From Chloroflexota bacterium (lineage in GTDB: Bacteria; Chloroflexota; Dehalococcoidia; CAUJGQ01), in the NCBI GenBank assembly GCA_963170165.1, contig CAUJGQ010000067.1, forward strand, positions 1 through 45,833: a stretch of DNA of 45,833 nt, written 5' to 3'. Every line of letters starts with the position of its first letter. The first letter of the stretch is position 1. A model generated the notes under the pieces. That model saw nothing but the letters and a program-made list of their open reading frames with translations. It made no database searches and was not told the origin of the DNA. A program made the translations under genes and the position numbers. This document shows positions 1-7,022 of this stretch, one piece after another.

Positions 1-1251
1 ATGCCCTGGCCCCATCTGCCGGACAGTTTCCGGCAGGACCATCACTCCGTGTGGGTGGACATCCCCAATACGCTGTATGACCCGGAGAAGGGCCACCACC
101 TGTACCACGAGTACATGGACCAGCTCGAGTACGCCGAGAGCCTGGGGTTTGACGGTATCGGCGTCAACGAGCATCACCAGAACGGCTACGGCCTGATGCC
201 CTCGCCCAATATCATCGCGGCGGGGCTGGCGCGGCGCACCTCCAAGGCGGCGCTGGCCGTCATCGGCAACTCCATCGCCCTCTACAATCCGCCGATCCGC
301 GTGGCCGAGGAGTTCGCCATGCTGGATGTGATCTCCGGCGGGCGGCTGCTGGCCGGCTTCCCCGTGGGCACGCCCATGGACACCAACTTCTGCTACGGCC
401 AGATCCCCGCGCTGACGCGCGACAAGTACTATGAAGCGCACGAGCTGATCATGCGCGCCTGGCGCGAGGACGACGTCTTCGCCTTCGACGGCAAGTACAA
501 CCAGCTGCGCTACGTCAACTGCTGGCCCAAGCCCATCCAGAAGCCCAACCCGCCGATCTACATCCCCGGCGGTGGCTCCATCGAGACGTGGGACTTCTGC
601 GTCGACAACGACTACAACTACTCCTACCTCTCCTTCTCCGGCTACAAGGCAGGAAAGGCGCTGCTGGATGGTTACTGGGAGCGGGTGCAGGCCAGCGGCA
701 AGGATATGTCCCCCTACCGCGCCTCCTTCGCCCAGATCATCTGCGTGGGCGAGACGGATCGCGAGGCGGAGGAGCTGTACGCCGAGCATATCCTGTACTT
801 CTTCAACCGCTGCCTGCACATCTACCCGGGTTTCTCTGACCCGCCCGGCTACCGCACGATCAAGACCATCCAGGCGGGAAAGCTGAACCAGCTGCGCGCC
901 GAGAACCAGAAGATGTTCCAGACGCTGACCTGGAAGGACCTGGTGGACGGTGGTTTTGTCATTGCCGGCAGCCCGGAGACGGTACGCCAGCGCATGGAGG
1001 AGATGGCCAAGACATTGCGCATCGGCACGGTCTTCTGCCTGCTGCACATGGGCTCCATGCCGGACGCGATCACCCGCCACTCCACCAAGCTGTTTGCCGA
1101 GAAGGTGATGCCCCATCTGCGCAACATCTGGCCGGAGCACGCGGACGACAACCGCTGGTGGTGCAAGCCGTATGACGGCCGCCGCTCCCCGGAGGAGAGT
1201 GTCGAACAGGCGCGCCAAGACCGGCCGCTGCCGCAGAAGGTGACCGCATAG
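1..1251 (+). CDS. LLM class flavin-dependent oxidoreductase (5' end cut by window edge)
   Basis: The protein belongs to the bacterial luciferase-like (TIM-barrel, FMN/F420-dependent) monooxygenase superfamily. Recognisable family blocks are YAESLGFDGIGVNEHHQ near residue 45, AMLDVISGGRLLAGF near residue 107, and the PNPPIYIPGGGS loop near residue 185. Relatives begin with a short beta strand before the MPWPHLP segment, so the methionine at base 1 is probably internal and a few N-terminal residues lie outside the window (inference from the family). The stop is followed two bases later by the start of an alpha/beta hydrolase, so the two are probably co-transcribed and may act in sequence, oxidising and then hydrolysing a substrate. 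The substrate cannot be told from sequence. Confidence 0.9.
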   Translation: MPWPHLPDSFRQDHHSVWVDIPNTLYDPEKGHHLYHEYMDQLEYAESLGFDGIGVNEHHQNGYGLMPSPNIIAAGLARRTSKAALAVIGNSIALYNPPIRVAEEFAMLDVISGGRLLAGFPVGTPMDTNFCYGQIPALTRDKYYEAHELIMRAWREDDVFAFDGKYNQLRYVNCWPKPIQKPNPPIYIPGGGSIETWDFCVDNDYNYSYLSFSGYKAGKALLDGYWERVQASGKDMSPYRASFAQIICVGETDREAEELYAEHILYFFNRCLHIYPGFSDPPGYRTIKTIQAGKLNQLRAENQKMFQTLTWKDLVDGGFVIAGSPETVRQRMEEMAKTLRIGTVFCLLHMGSMPDAITRHSTKLFAEKVMPHLRNIWPEHADDNRWWCKPYDGRRSPEESVEQARQDRPLPQKVTA

Positions 1252-1253
1252 CC

Positions 1254-2036
1254 ATGCAGACGCGACAAATCACCACCAAGAAGGGCATTACCTCGGCGGT
1301 GCAGGAGGCCGGCTCCGGTGCGCCGCTCGTCTACTTCCACGGCGCCGGCGGCCTGCTCCCCCAAGAGCCGCTGCTTGAGCGGCTGGCGCAGCGCTACCAC
1401 GTCTACGCGCCGGTGTGGCCCGGCTACGGCCCCGAGCCCACCGAGGACCTCGTCGAGGACATGCTTGATTTCGCCCTGCACGGCTGGGACGTGATCGACG
1501 CCCTCGGCGTGGATCGCCCGGCGGTGGTGGCGCACTCGATGGGCGGCATGATCGCCGCGGAGATGGCGGTGCTCAATCCGGCCGGCCTCGGCCGGCTGGC
1601 GCTGATCGCCCCGGCGGGGCTGTGGCTGGACAGCCATCCCATCCCGGACATCTTTGCCATGCTGCCGTTCGAGCTGCCCGGCTATCTCTTCGCCGATCCG
1701 GCGGCAGGGGCGGCCATGCTCACCGGCGGCGCGTCCTTTGCGGACAACGAAGCGCTCAAGGCATTCATGGTCGGTAATGCCCGGCGGCTGGGCACGGCGG
1801 GGAAGATTCTGTTCCCCATTCCCAACCGGCGGCTGTCCAAGCGGTTGTACCGGCTGTCCACCCCCACCCAGGTGATCTGGGGGGAGCAGGACCGGCTGAT
1901 CGTCCCCGCCTACGCCGATGAGTGGCAGCGGCTCGTTCCGCACGCCCAGTTGGTGCGGGTGAAGGACGCCGGCCACATGGCCCCCTACGAGCAGTCCGCC
2001 GCTGTGGCGGAGGCGCTGGAGGGCTTCTTCACGTAG
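1254..2036 (+). CDS. Alpha/beta hydrolase
   Basis: A 260-residue alpha/beta hydrolase fold protein. The oxyanion HGAGG motif sits near residue 30, the nucleophile elbow AHSMGG (GxSxG-type, Ser near 94) is clear, an acid lies in the WGEQDRLI segment near 208, and the catalytic His is in DAGHMAPYE near 240. No signal peptide is seen, so it is cytoplasmic. Its ATG follows the upstream flavin oxidoreductase stop by two bases, indicating one operon. Relatives include C-C bond hydrolases of aromatic meta-cleavage pathways and esterases. The pairing with an LLM-class enzyme suggests a small degradative unit, but the substrate is unknown. Confidence 0.88.
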   Translation: MQTRQITTKKGITSAVQEAGSGAPLVYFHGAGGLLPQEPLLERLAQRYHVYAPVWPGYGPEPTEDLVEDMLDFALHGWDVIDALGVDRPAVVAHSMGGMIAAEMAVLNPAGLGRLALIAPAGLWLDSHPIPDIFAMLPFELPGYLFADPAAGAAMLTGGASFADNEALKAFMVGNARRLGTAGKILFPIPNRRLSKRLYRLSTPTQVIWGEQDRLIVPAYADEWQRLVPHAQLVRVKDAGHMAPYEQSAAVAEALEGFFT

Positions 2037-2060
2037 GGCGGGGGCGGGCCCTCCCCCCGG

Positions 2061-2090
2061 CCCCCTCTCCCGCTGTGGCGGGAGAGGGGG
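2061..2090. repeat. Dispersed GC inverted repeat with 13-bp arms, possible bidirectional terminator
   Basis: Arms CCCCCTCTCCCGC and GCGGGAGAGGGGG pair perfectly around a TGTG loop. It lies between the convergent hydrolase and thioesterase genes. The same 13-base arms occur with an AG loop at 34544-34571, and looser relatives lie near 20110 and 37826. There is no T-tract, so termination is inferred only from its position between convergent genes. Confidence 0.7.
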
Positions 2091-2110
2091 AAGAGGCGCT
2101 GTTGGGCGGC

Positions 2111-2563
2111 CTAGTCTACGGTGGGATCGCCGCCGTGCTCTTCGGGGCGGAGGAGGGCGGCGGGGCGGAGGGCGTAGCCGACACGGCCCTTGGCCACCAG
2201 CTTGCCGGCGTCGTTGGTGACATCGACATCGCAGACGGCGAGGGTGCGGCCCTTCTTCAGCAGGCGGGCCTCGGCGTAGACGGTGTGGCCGGTGGCGGGG
2301 CGCAGGAAGCTGACGCTGATCTCCGCCGTGCCCGCCATCCGCTCGTCCGGCCGCAACATGCTCGCCACTGCCCCGATGGCGGCGATATCGACCAGGGTGC
2401 AGACGGCGCCGCCATGCAGCGAGCCCGCCACCCCGCCGCGCACCTCCTCCACCACCGGGATGCGGTAACGGGCATACCCGGGCGAGCGCTCCTCTAGCAG
2501 CACACCAATGTGATCGAGGAACGGATTGCCCGTCGCGTGTCCCGGAACAAACGGTTCAGCCAT
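2111..2563 (-). CDS. PaaI-family hotdog thioesterase
   Basis: A 150-residue single hotdog-domain protein. The family block is visible at VRGGVAGSLHGGAVCTLVDIAAIGAVAS (residues roughly 45-72), with the conserved HGG and the helix carrying the catalytic acid. The C-terminal half holds the typical TISVSFLRPATG and CDVDVTNDAGKLVAKGRVGYAL strands. PaaI-type enzymes hydrolyse acyl- or hydroxyphenylacetyl-CoA thioesters in the cytoplasm. It lies downstream of the GerW-like gene on the same strand with a 58-base gap. The substrate is not deducible. Confidence 0.85.
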   Translation of the reverse strand: MAEPFVPGHATGNPFLDHIGVLLEERSPGYARYRIPVVEEVRGGVAGSLHGGAVCTLVDIAAIGAVASMLRPDERMAGTAEISVSFLRPATGHTVYAEARLLKKGRTLAVCDVDVTNDAGKLVAKGRVGYALRPAALLRPEEHGGDPTVD

Positions 2564-2621
2564 GTGTCGTTACCGCCGTGTGTGGGTGTGGCGGGGAGCG
2601 GAGGAGGGCCAACCCTGTCCC

Positions 2622-3068
2622 CTATCCCCGGTTGCGCAGCGCCTTGATGATGCGCGAGGTGGCCCAGGCCAGCACGAGTACGACGGGAATCAGCGGCAAC
2701 ATGGCGGCCGGGCCGGTGGCGTTGATCGGCCGGTAGGTGGCTTTGCCGTCGCTGATCTCGATGAAGCCGGCCGGGCGGGCATCGACGCCGCCGCCGCCAC
2801 CGCTGCCCTGGCCGCCCTCGGGCTGGCCGGTGTCGGCGTTGCGGCTCGTGCCGCTGCCGCCGCCGCCACCGAACCCCCAGCGCACGCGCGCCACGGGGAT
2901 AACGGTGACCTCACCGCGCATCACCGGCTCGCCGTAGACGAGCGATACCCCGGCCTTGCCGCCGACCCGCTCGGCCAGCCGCTCCAGCATGGTATCCAGC
3001 ACGCCTCCGGCCGGCCCCACCGTCATCGGCGTGCCATCCGGCAGGATGATCTCGTTCTGCGTGGTCAT
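2622..3068 (-). CDS. GerW/YtfJ-family protein
   Basis: A 148-residue protein with the GerW (YtfJ) signature: MLERLAERVGGKAGVSLVYGEP, then VTVIPVARVRWGFGGGGG and a Gly-rich disordered loop. The ending differs from Firmicutes GerW in carrying a hydrophobic helix (MLPLIPVVLVLAWATSRII) followed by basic residues, so it is probably tail-anchored. In Bacillus, GerW is a spore cortex/germination factor. In non-sporulating relatives the family has no assigned role, so no sporulation claim is made. The ATG chosen is preceded by AAGGGAGCC. An upstream in-frame ATG would add 11 residues and lacks a comparable ribosome site. Confidence 0.75.
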   Translation of the reverse strand: MTTQNEIILPDGTPMTVGPAGGVLDTMLERLAERVGGKAGVSLVYGEPVMRGEVTVIPVARVRWGFGGGGGSGTSRNADTGQPEGGQGSGGGGGVDARPAGFIEISDGKATYRPINATGPAAMLPLIPVVLVLAWATSRIIKALRNRG

Positions 3069-3102
3069 CGGGGCTCCCTTCTGTGGTGGATTGCGGGGCA
3101 CA

Positions 3103-3256
3103 ACCCCCGCCCGCTGCGCTGGCGGCCGATGGGAGGAGGACCCCCCCGCTCGCTGCGCTGGCGCCGGATGGGGCGAGGACCCCCCCGCTCGCCTTGCTCG
3201 CGACCCCCCTGCAGGGGGGGTGAACGAGGGGCGCCTTGCTCGCGATCCCCCGGCTC
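3103..3256. repeat. Degenerate tandem GC-rich repeat upstream of the GerW-like gene
   Basis: Two close units of about 37-39 bases (each starting with a run of C, then GCTGCGCTGGCG, then GATGGG-GAGG) lie in direct succession, followed by shorter decayed copies carrying GCCTTGCTCGCGA. A perfect palindrome (CCCCCCTGCAGGGGGG, 3204-3219) is embedded. No coding frame is convincing. It fills most of the gap between the GerW-like gene start and the end of pfkA. Confidence 0.6.
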
Positions 3257-3292
3257 GGTGGTAACTTGGCGGCGGCCCGCCCTCCTGGTAGT

Positions 3293-3309
3293 CCCCCCTA
3301 GCAGGGGGG
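3293..3309. repeat. Short C6/G6 inverted repeat (dispersed family)
   Basis: CCCCCC-TAGCA-GGGGGG is followed by GATG. A near copy, CCCCC-TGCTA-GGGGG followed by GATGACG, lies at 23020-23034, and a GGGGGATGACG block lies near 37900. It sits just beyond the end of pfkA, so it may help terminate transcripts, although no T-tract follows on either strand. Confidence 0.5.
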
Positions 3310-3362
3310 ATGCCCGTAGGGCAGGGGGGTCTGGTCTGCCCTCTGGGACGCTGGTTGACGCG

Positions 3363-4334
3363 CTACTGCGCGAGCACGCGGCCCAGGTCCATTAGGCTGA
3401 GGTCGAGCGTTTTCTTGCAGGTAACCACCTCCTCCAGCGGGGTGGCGACGATCTCGCCCTGGCGCAGGCCGAGCAGGGCGCCATGCTGGCCGCGTGCCAG
3501 CCGGTCGACCGCGGCAGCGCCCAGGCGGGTGGCGAGCAGCCGGTCGAAGACGCCGGGGGTTCCGCCGCGCTGGACGTGGCCCAGCGTGGTGACGCGCAGG
3601 TCAAAGCCTAGGCGGGCCTGGTGCTCGGTGAAGTAGCGGGCCAGCGCCTCGGCGTTGTAGGCGGCGCCCTCGGCCACCACTGCCAGGGCATGGGCCTTGC
3701 CGCGGTCATAGGCGCCGCGCAGGCTCTCCGCCACCACCTCCGGGTTGGTGTCCACTTCGGGGATGACGATCACCTCGGCGCCGCCGGCGATGCCCGCCAT
3801 CATCGCCAGGTAGCCGCAGTCCCGCCCCATCAGCTCCACCAGAAAGGCGCGCTTATGGGAGGAGGCCGTCACCTTCAGCCGGTCAATCGCCTCCAGCGCG
3901 ATGTTGAGCGCGGTATCGACGCCGATGGTGATATCGGAGCCGTACAGGTCGTTGTCGATGGTGGAGGCGATGCCGGCCACGGGGAAGCCCATGTGCGAGA
4001 GGGCGTAGCTACCCTGCTGCGAGCCGTTGCCGCCAATGACGATCAGCCCCTCGATGCCCTTCTCCTCGAAGCGGGCGAGCGCCTCGCGGCGGATCTCCTC
4101 GTCTTTGAACTCCGGGCAGCGGGCCGTGCCCAGCAGCGTACCGCCCACGTGGAGGATGCCGCCGACATCGCGCGCCCCCAGCCGCGTGATATCCCCGGCG
4201 ATCAGGCCGGCGTAGCCGTGGCGCACACCGAACACTTCCCAGCCGCGGCTGATGCCGGTGCGCACCACGGCGCGGATCGCCGCGTTCATCCCCGGCGCAT
4301 CGCCGCCGCTGGTCACCACCGCAATCCGCTTCAT
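3363..4334 (-). CDS. pfkA: 6-phosphofructokinase
   Basis: A 323-residue group I phosphofructokinase that phosphorylates fructose 6-phosphate in glycolysis. The N-terminal TSGGDAPGMNAAIRA nucleotide loop, the STIDNDLYGSD-TIGVDTALN block with the catalytic TIDND Asp, and MGRDCGYLA are all present, and the length matches bacterial PfkA. In the GGDGS motif the Asp at position 103 is replaced by Asn (GGNGS). Gly104 is kept, which in characterised enzymes favours ATP over pyrophosphate. The start is preceded by GGGAGAAGG. A possible -10 (TACACT read on the minus strand, 4364-4369) lies 30 bases upstream. Confidence 0.93.
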   Translation of the reverse strand: MKRIAVVTSGGDAPGMNAAIRAVVRTGISRGWEVFGVRHGYAGLIAGDITRLGARDVGGILHVGGTLLGTARCPEFKDEEIRREALARFEEKGIEGLIVIGGNGSQQGSYALSHMGFPVAGIASTIDNDLYGSDITIGVDTALNIALEAIDRLKVTASSHKRAFLVELMGRDCGYLAMMAGIAGGAEVIVIPEVDTNPEVVAESLRGAYDRGKAHALAVVAEGAAYNAEALARYFTEHQARLGFDLRVTTLGHVQRGGTPGVFDRLLATRLGAAAVDRLARGQHGALLGLRQGEIVATPLEEVVTCKKTLDLSLMDLGRVLAQ

Positions 4335-4483
4335 ACGCCTTCTCCCGGCCCCCGGCCACCTCTAGTGTAAGCCCGGCTCCGGTATCCGGCACCCGTCCTG
4401 GTGAGACGTCCGGCTTCCCCTACTACTGCCCGACAGACACGGAGCAGGCCGCGTGCGACACTGGGCAGAGAGCGGGTGAACCG

Positions 4484-4663
4484 ATGGATGCAAGAGGGTT
4501 ACGGATTTACTTGATAGGCGCGGTGATCGTCTGGGCCGGCATCCTGCTCAGCAGCGCCGTGCTGCTGGCAGGCTCGGGCGTCTTCGCAGAGTTGCTGCCC
4601 ATCCTGGCCGGTGGGGCGGTCTGGTTTGTACTGATTGTCCCCAGCGCCCTGCGGCGGCGCTGA
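4484..4663 (+). CDS. Small two-helix membrane protein
   Basis: A 59-residue protein with two hydrophobic helices (about residues 8-30 and 37-54) and a terminal RRR. The reading frame is clean from ATG to TGA and ends 17 bases before the ABC transporter ATPase, on the same strand, so it may be the first gene of that operon. I do not recognise a family. The start is not backed by a strong ribosome site (AGCGGGTGAACCG precedes it), so expression is plausible but unproven. Confidence 0.5.
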   Translation: MDARGLRIYLIGAVIVWAGILLSSAVLLAGSGVFAELLPILAGGAVWFVLIVPSALRRR

Positions 4664-4680
4664 GCAGCGGAGGACCGGCC

Positions 4681-5589
4681 ATGGCGCAGCATGCTACAGC
4701 CGCTATCGAGACAGAGGGACTGATCAAGGATTACGGCTCGATTCGGGCGCTGGACGGGCTCAACCTGCGGGTGGAGCCGGGAGAGATCTTCGGCTTTCTC
4801 GGGCCGAACGGCGCCGGCAAGAGCACGACCATCCGCCTGTTATTGGACTTCATCCGCCCCACCGCCGGGCATGCCCGCATCCTGGGGCAGGACTGCCAGC
4901 ACCACCCGGAGCAGGTGCGCGCACAGACCGGCTACCTGCCCGGTGACCTGCGCCTGTACGACAATCTCAGAGGTCGCGAGCACGTGGCGCTGCTGGCCGG
5001 GCTGCGCGGCCGGCGGCCGGATGCGGCGTATCTGCGGCGGCTGACGGAGGCGCTCGATCTGGATCTGGAACGGCAGGCCGGAGCGCTCTCCAAGGGCAAT
5101 CGCCAGAAGCTCGGTGTGCTGCTGGCGCTGATGGCACGGCCGCCGGTGCTGATCCTCGATGAGCCCACCTCCGGCCTGGACCCGATCGTCCAGCACACCG
5201 TCTGGCGGCTGCTGCGTGAGGAGGCAGAGCGCGGTGTCACCGTGTTCTTCTCCTCCCACGTGATCAGCGAGGTGGAGCACACCTGCTCGCGGGTGGGCAT
5301 CCTCCGTGCCGGAAAGCTGGTGGCGGTGGAGCCGGTGGCCGCGCTGCTGGGGCGGGCGCTCCACCGGCTGGAGGTGACCTTCGCCGCGCCGCCGCCGCCA
5401 AGCGCCTTCGCGCTGCCCGGTGTGCGTGAGCTGCGCCGCGAGCACGCCACCGTCTGGCTGGAGACTGCCGGCGGCATTGATGCCACGCTCAAGGCTGTCG
5501 CCGGCTTCCCCGTGGTGGACCTGCGTACCGAGCAGCCCAGCCTGGAGGACGTGCTGCTTACCTACTACCGGCAGGAGGCGGCGGTATGA
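4681..5589 (+). CDS. ABC transporter ATP-binding protein (ABC-2 type)
   Basis: A 302-residue ATPase of the drug/antibiotic exporter type. Walker A GPNGAGKST lies at residues 41-49, the signature LSKGN at 136-140, and Walker B LILDEP at 157-162 followed by the D-loop SGLDP. The H-loop His is in FFSSHVISEVEH. The last 80 residues form the extra domain usual for CcmA/DrrA-like subunits. It overlaps the permease gene by four bases (ATGA), so translation is coupled. The substrate is unknown. Neighbouring genes do not point to a particular export cargo. Confidence 0.93.
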   Translation: MAQHATAAIETEGLIKDYGSIRALDGLNLRVEPGEIFGFLGPNGAGKSTTIRLLLDFIRPTAGHARILGQDCQHHPEQVRAQTGYLPGDLRLYDNLRGREHVALLAGLRGRRPDAAYLRRLTEALDLDLERQAGALSKGNRQKLGVLLALMARPPVLILDEPTSGLDPIVQHTVWRLLREEAERGVTVFFSSHVISEVEHTCSRVGILRAGKLVAVEPVAALLGRALHRLEVTFAAPPPPSAFALPGVRELRREHATVWLETAGGIDATLKAVAGFPVVDLRTEQPSLEDVLLTYYRQEAAV

Positions 5590-6485
5590 TCGCCCTGATG
5601 TGGAAGACGGTGCGCGACCACCGCACCGCTGCCCTGTGGGTGGGGGTGGCGATGTTCCTGATGGCGCTGGTGGATGTGCTGATCTACCCCGAGTACAGCG
5701 CCCAGATGCAGGATTTCGAGCTGCCCGAATACCTGGAGGGCTTCATCGGTGAGGCGGGCGACCTCGCCTCACCCGCGGGCTTCTTCGCCGCCGAGTACTT
5801 CTCGTGGATCGTGTTGCTGCTGGTGACGGTGGCGATCATCGGCGGGACGGCCACGCTGGCGGGGGAGGAGCGGGCCGGCACGCTGGAACTGCTGCTGGCC
5901 GAGCCCATCGCCCGCTGGCGGTTGGTGCTGGCCAAGGCGGCGGGACTAACGCTGGTGGTAACGCTGGCGGCACTGGCCGGGCTGCCGGGCTTTGTGCTTG
6001 GCTACGCCTTTGTCGATGTCGATCTGTCGCTGTGGCGGCTGGCGGCGGCAACGCTGTATCTGCTGCCGGTTACGTTGCTGTTCCTGATGCTGGCGCTATG
6101 GCTGAGCGCGGCGCTGCCCTCGCGCGGGGCGGCGGCCGGGGTGGTGATCGCTGTGGTGGTGGCCGCCTTCTTCATCAACACCATCGGCGCCGCCGTAGAC
6201 CTGCTGGCAACGCCGCGCAAACTGTCGCCGTTCTACTGGTCCGACGCCTCGCGCGTCCTGGCCCATGGCTTCCATGACTGGGGCCGGTCGCTGGTGATGC
6301 TGGCCGGCGCCGCGCTGTTCCTGGCCCTCGCCGTCCGCTCGTTCCAGCGCCGTGACCTCTCCGGCGGCCGTGCCGAGTGGCGGTGGAGACGCGTGACGCG
6401 CAGCGGTGAGCGGGCAACCGGAGCGCCCGATGACGCGGAGCGGCTGGCCGGACGCGGTGGCCGCCCGGTGACGCGGAGCGGCTGA
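5586..6485 (+). CDS. ABC transporter permease (ABC-2 type)
   Basis: A 299-residue integral membrane protein with about six hydrophobic segments: one near residues 14-32, others at about 73-95, 115-140, 150-170, 178-205 and 235-255. The AGEERAGTLELLLAEPIARWRLVLAK segment is the typical cytosolic coupling region of ABC-2 permeases. It pairs with the ATPase that it overlaps by four bases. The last 35 residues or so (from VTRSG on) are low-complexity and encoded by a 38-base tandem DNA repeat that carries on past the stop, so the real functional end is probably near RRDLSGGRAEWRWRR. Confidence 0.88.
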   Translation: MIALMWKTVRDHRTAALWVGVAMFLMALVDVLIYPEYSAQMQDFELPEYLEGFIGEAGDLASPAGFFAAEYFSWIVLLLVTVAIIGGTATLAGEERAGTLELLLAEPIARWRLVLAKAAGLTLVVTLAALAGLPGFVLGYAFVDVDLSLWRLAAATLYLLPVTLLFLMLALWLSAALPSRGAAAGVVIAVVVAAFFINTIGAAVDLLATPRKLSPFYWSDASRVLAHGFHDWGRSLVMLAGAALFLALAVRSFQRRDLSGGRAEWRWRRVTRSGERATGAPDDAERLAGRGGRPVTRSG

Positions 6486-6508
6486 CCGCACGTGGTGGCC
6501 CCATGCGG
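6394..6508. repeat. Three imperfect 37-40 bp tandem repeats
   Basis: Each copy begins TGACGCG(C/G)AGCGG (6394, 6431, 6469) and runs about 38 bases. Copies 2 and 3 are the closest match (TGACGCGGAGCGGCTG, then CCGCACG/GGACGCG). The array straddles the permease stop codon, which lies inside the third copy. Confidence 0.7.
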
Positions 6509-6559
6509 ATTGCGCATGCCCCCGTCTCCGGCGGCCGCGGGGGCCGGGAGGTGTGCGGG

Positions 6560-6937
6560 TTACCCTGCGCCCCGTGCCTGTTCTATCCGCGCCGCGGCGG
6601 CCTCCGGGCTCTCGCCGTCAATCTCGATGACGATGCGCTTGTAGCGCTCGTCCACGAGGTCGAGGGCGATGCAGCGCTCAGGGTGGTGGACATCGTAAAA
6701 GTACCGGCCTTCGCCGTAGTGGTAGAACGTGCCGGCACGGATCGAGCCGGGTAGCTCTGCCCCCGCCAGCCGGATTTCTTCCTTGATTGAGGACAGGCCC
6801 ATGTTGATGTCGGGCCGCGCCTCCACCCGCTGGATGTGGCTGAGCGGGATATGGAGCGAGGACCTGAGCGCTAAGAAGCGGTCAAACCCCTCGATATGCA
6901 CGGTCAGGCTGCCATCCGCAATCTCGATTCTGGCCAT
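6560..6937 (-). CDS. Small PH-like-domain protein of unknown function
   Basis: A 125-residue soluble protein. It opens MARIEIADGSLTVHIEGFDRF, then alternates short strands (SLHIPLSHIQRVEA, SIRAGTFYHYGEGRYFYDVHH, KRIVIEIDG) and ends in a helix (SPEAAAARIEQA). This resembles a widespread, uncharacterised bacterial family with a PH-like beta barrel and closing helix (inference from pattern only). The frame stays open upstream, but that part is antisense to the S9 peptidase and has no ribosome site, so the internal ATG was chosen. It lies downstream of the S9 peptidase on the same strand. Confidence 0.7.
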   Translation of the reverse strand: MARIEIADGSLTVHIEGFDRFLALRSSLHIPLSHIQRVEARPDINMGLSSIKEEIRLAGAELPGSIRAGTFYHYGEGRYFYDVHHPERCIALDLVDERYKRIVIEIDGESPEAAAARIEQARGAG

Positions 6938-7022
6938 ATGGCGCTCCGCTTCGCTCTGCGCGTGCGCCGGCAACTGACGGGCCCGCACGCCGTGATGGGG
7001 CGGGGGCGCGGGTGATCTCCCG

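Noticed and set aside
3103-3256. CRISPR array
   Set aside because: The repeats adjoin without unique spacers and decay quickly; no cas genes are in the window.
2526-3395. 289-residue plus-strand open frame
   Set aside because: It is antisense to the GerW-like gene and then runs through repeat DNA; no family features.
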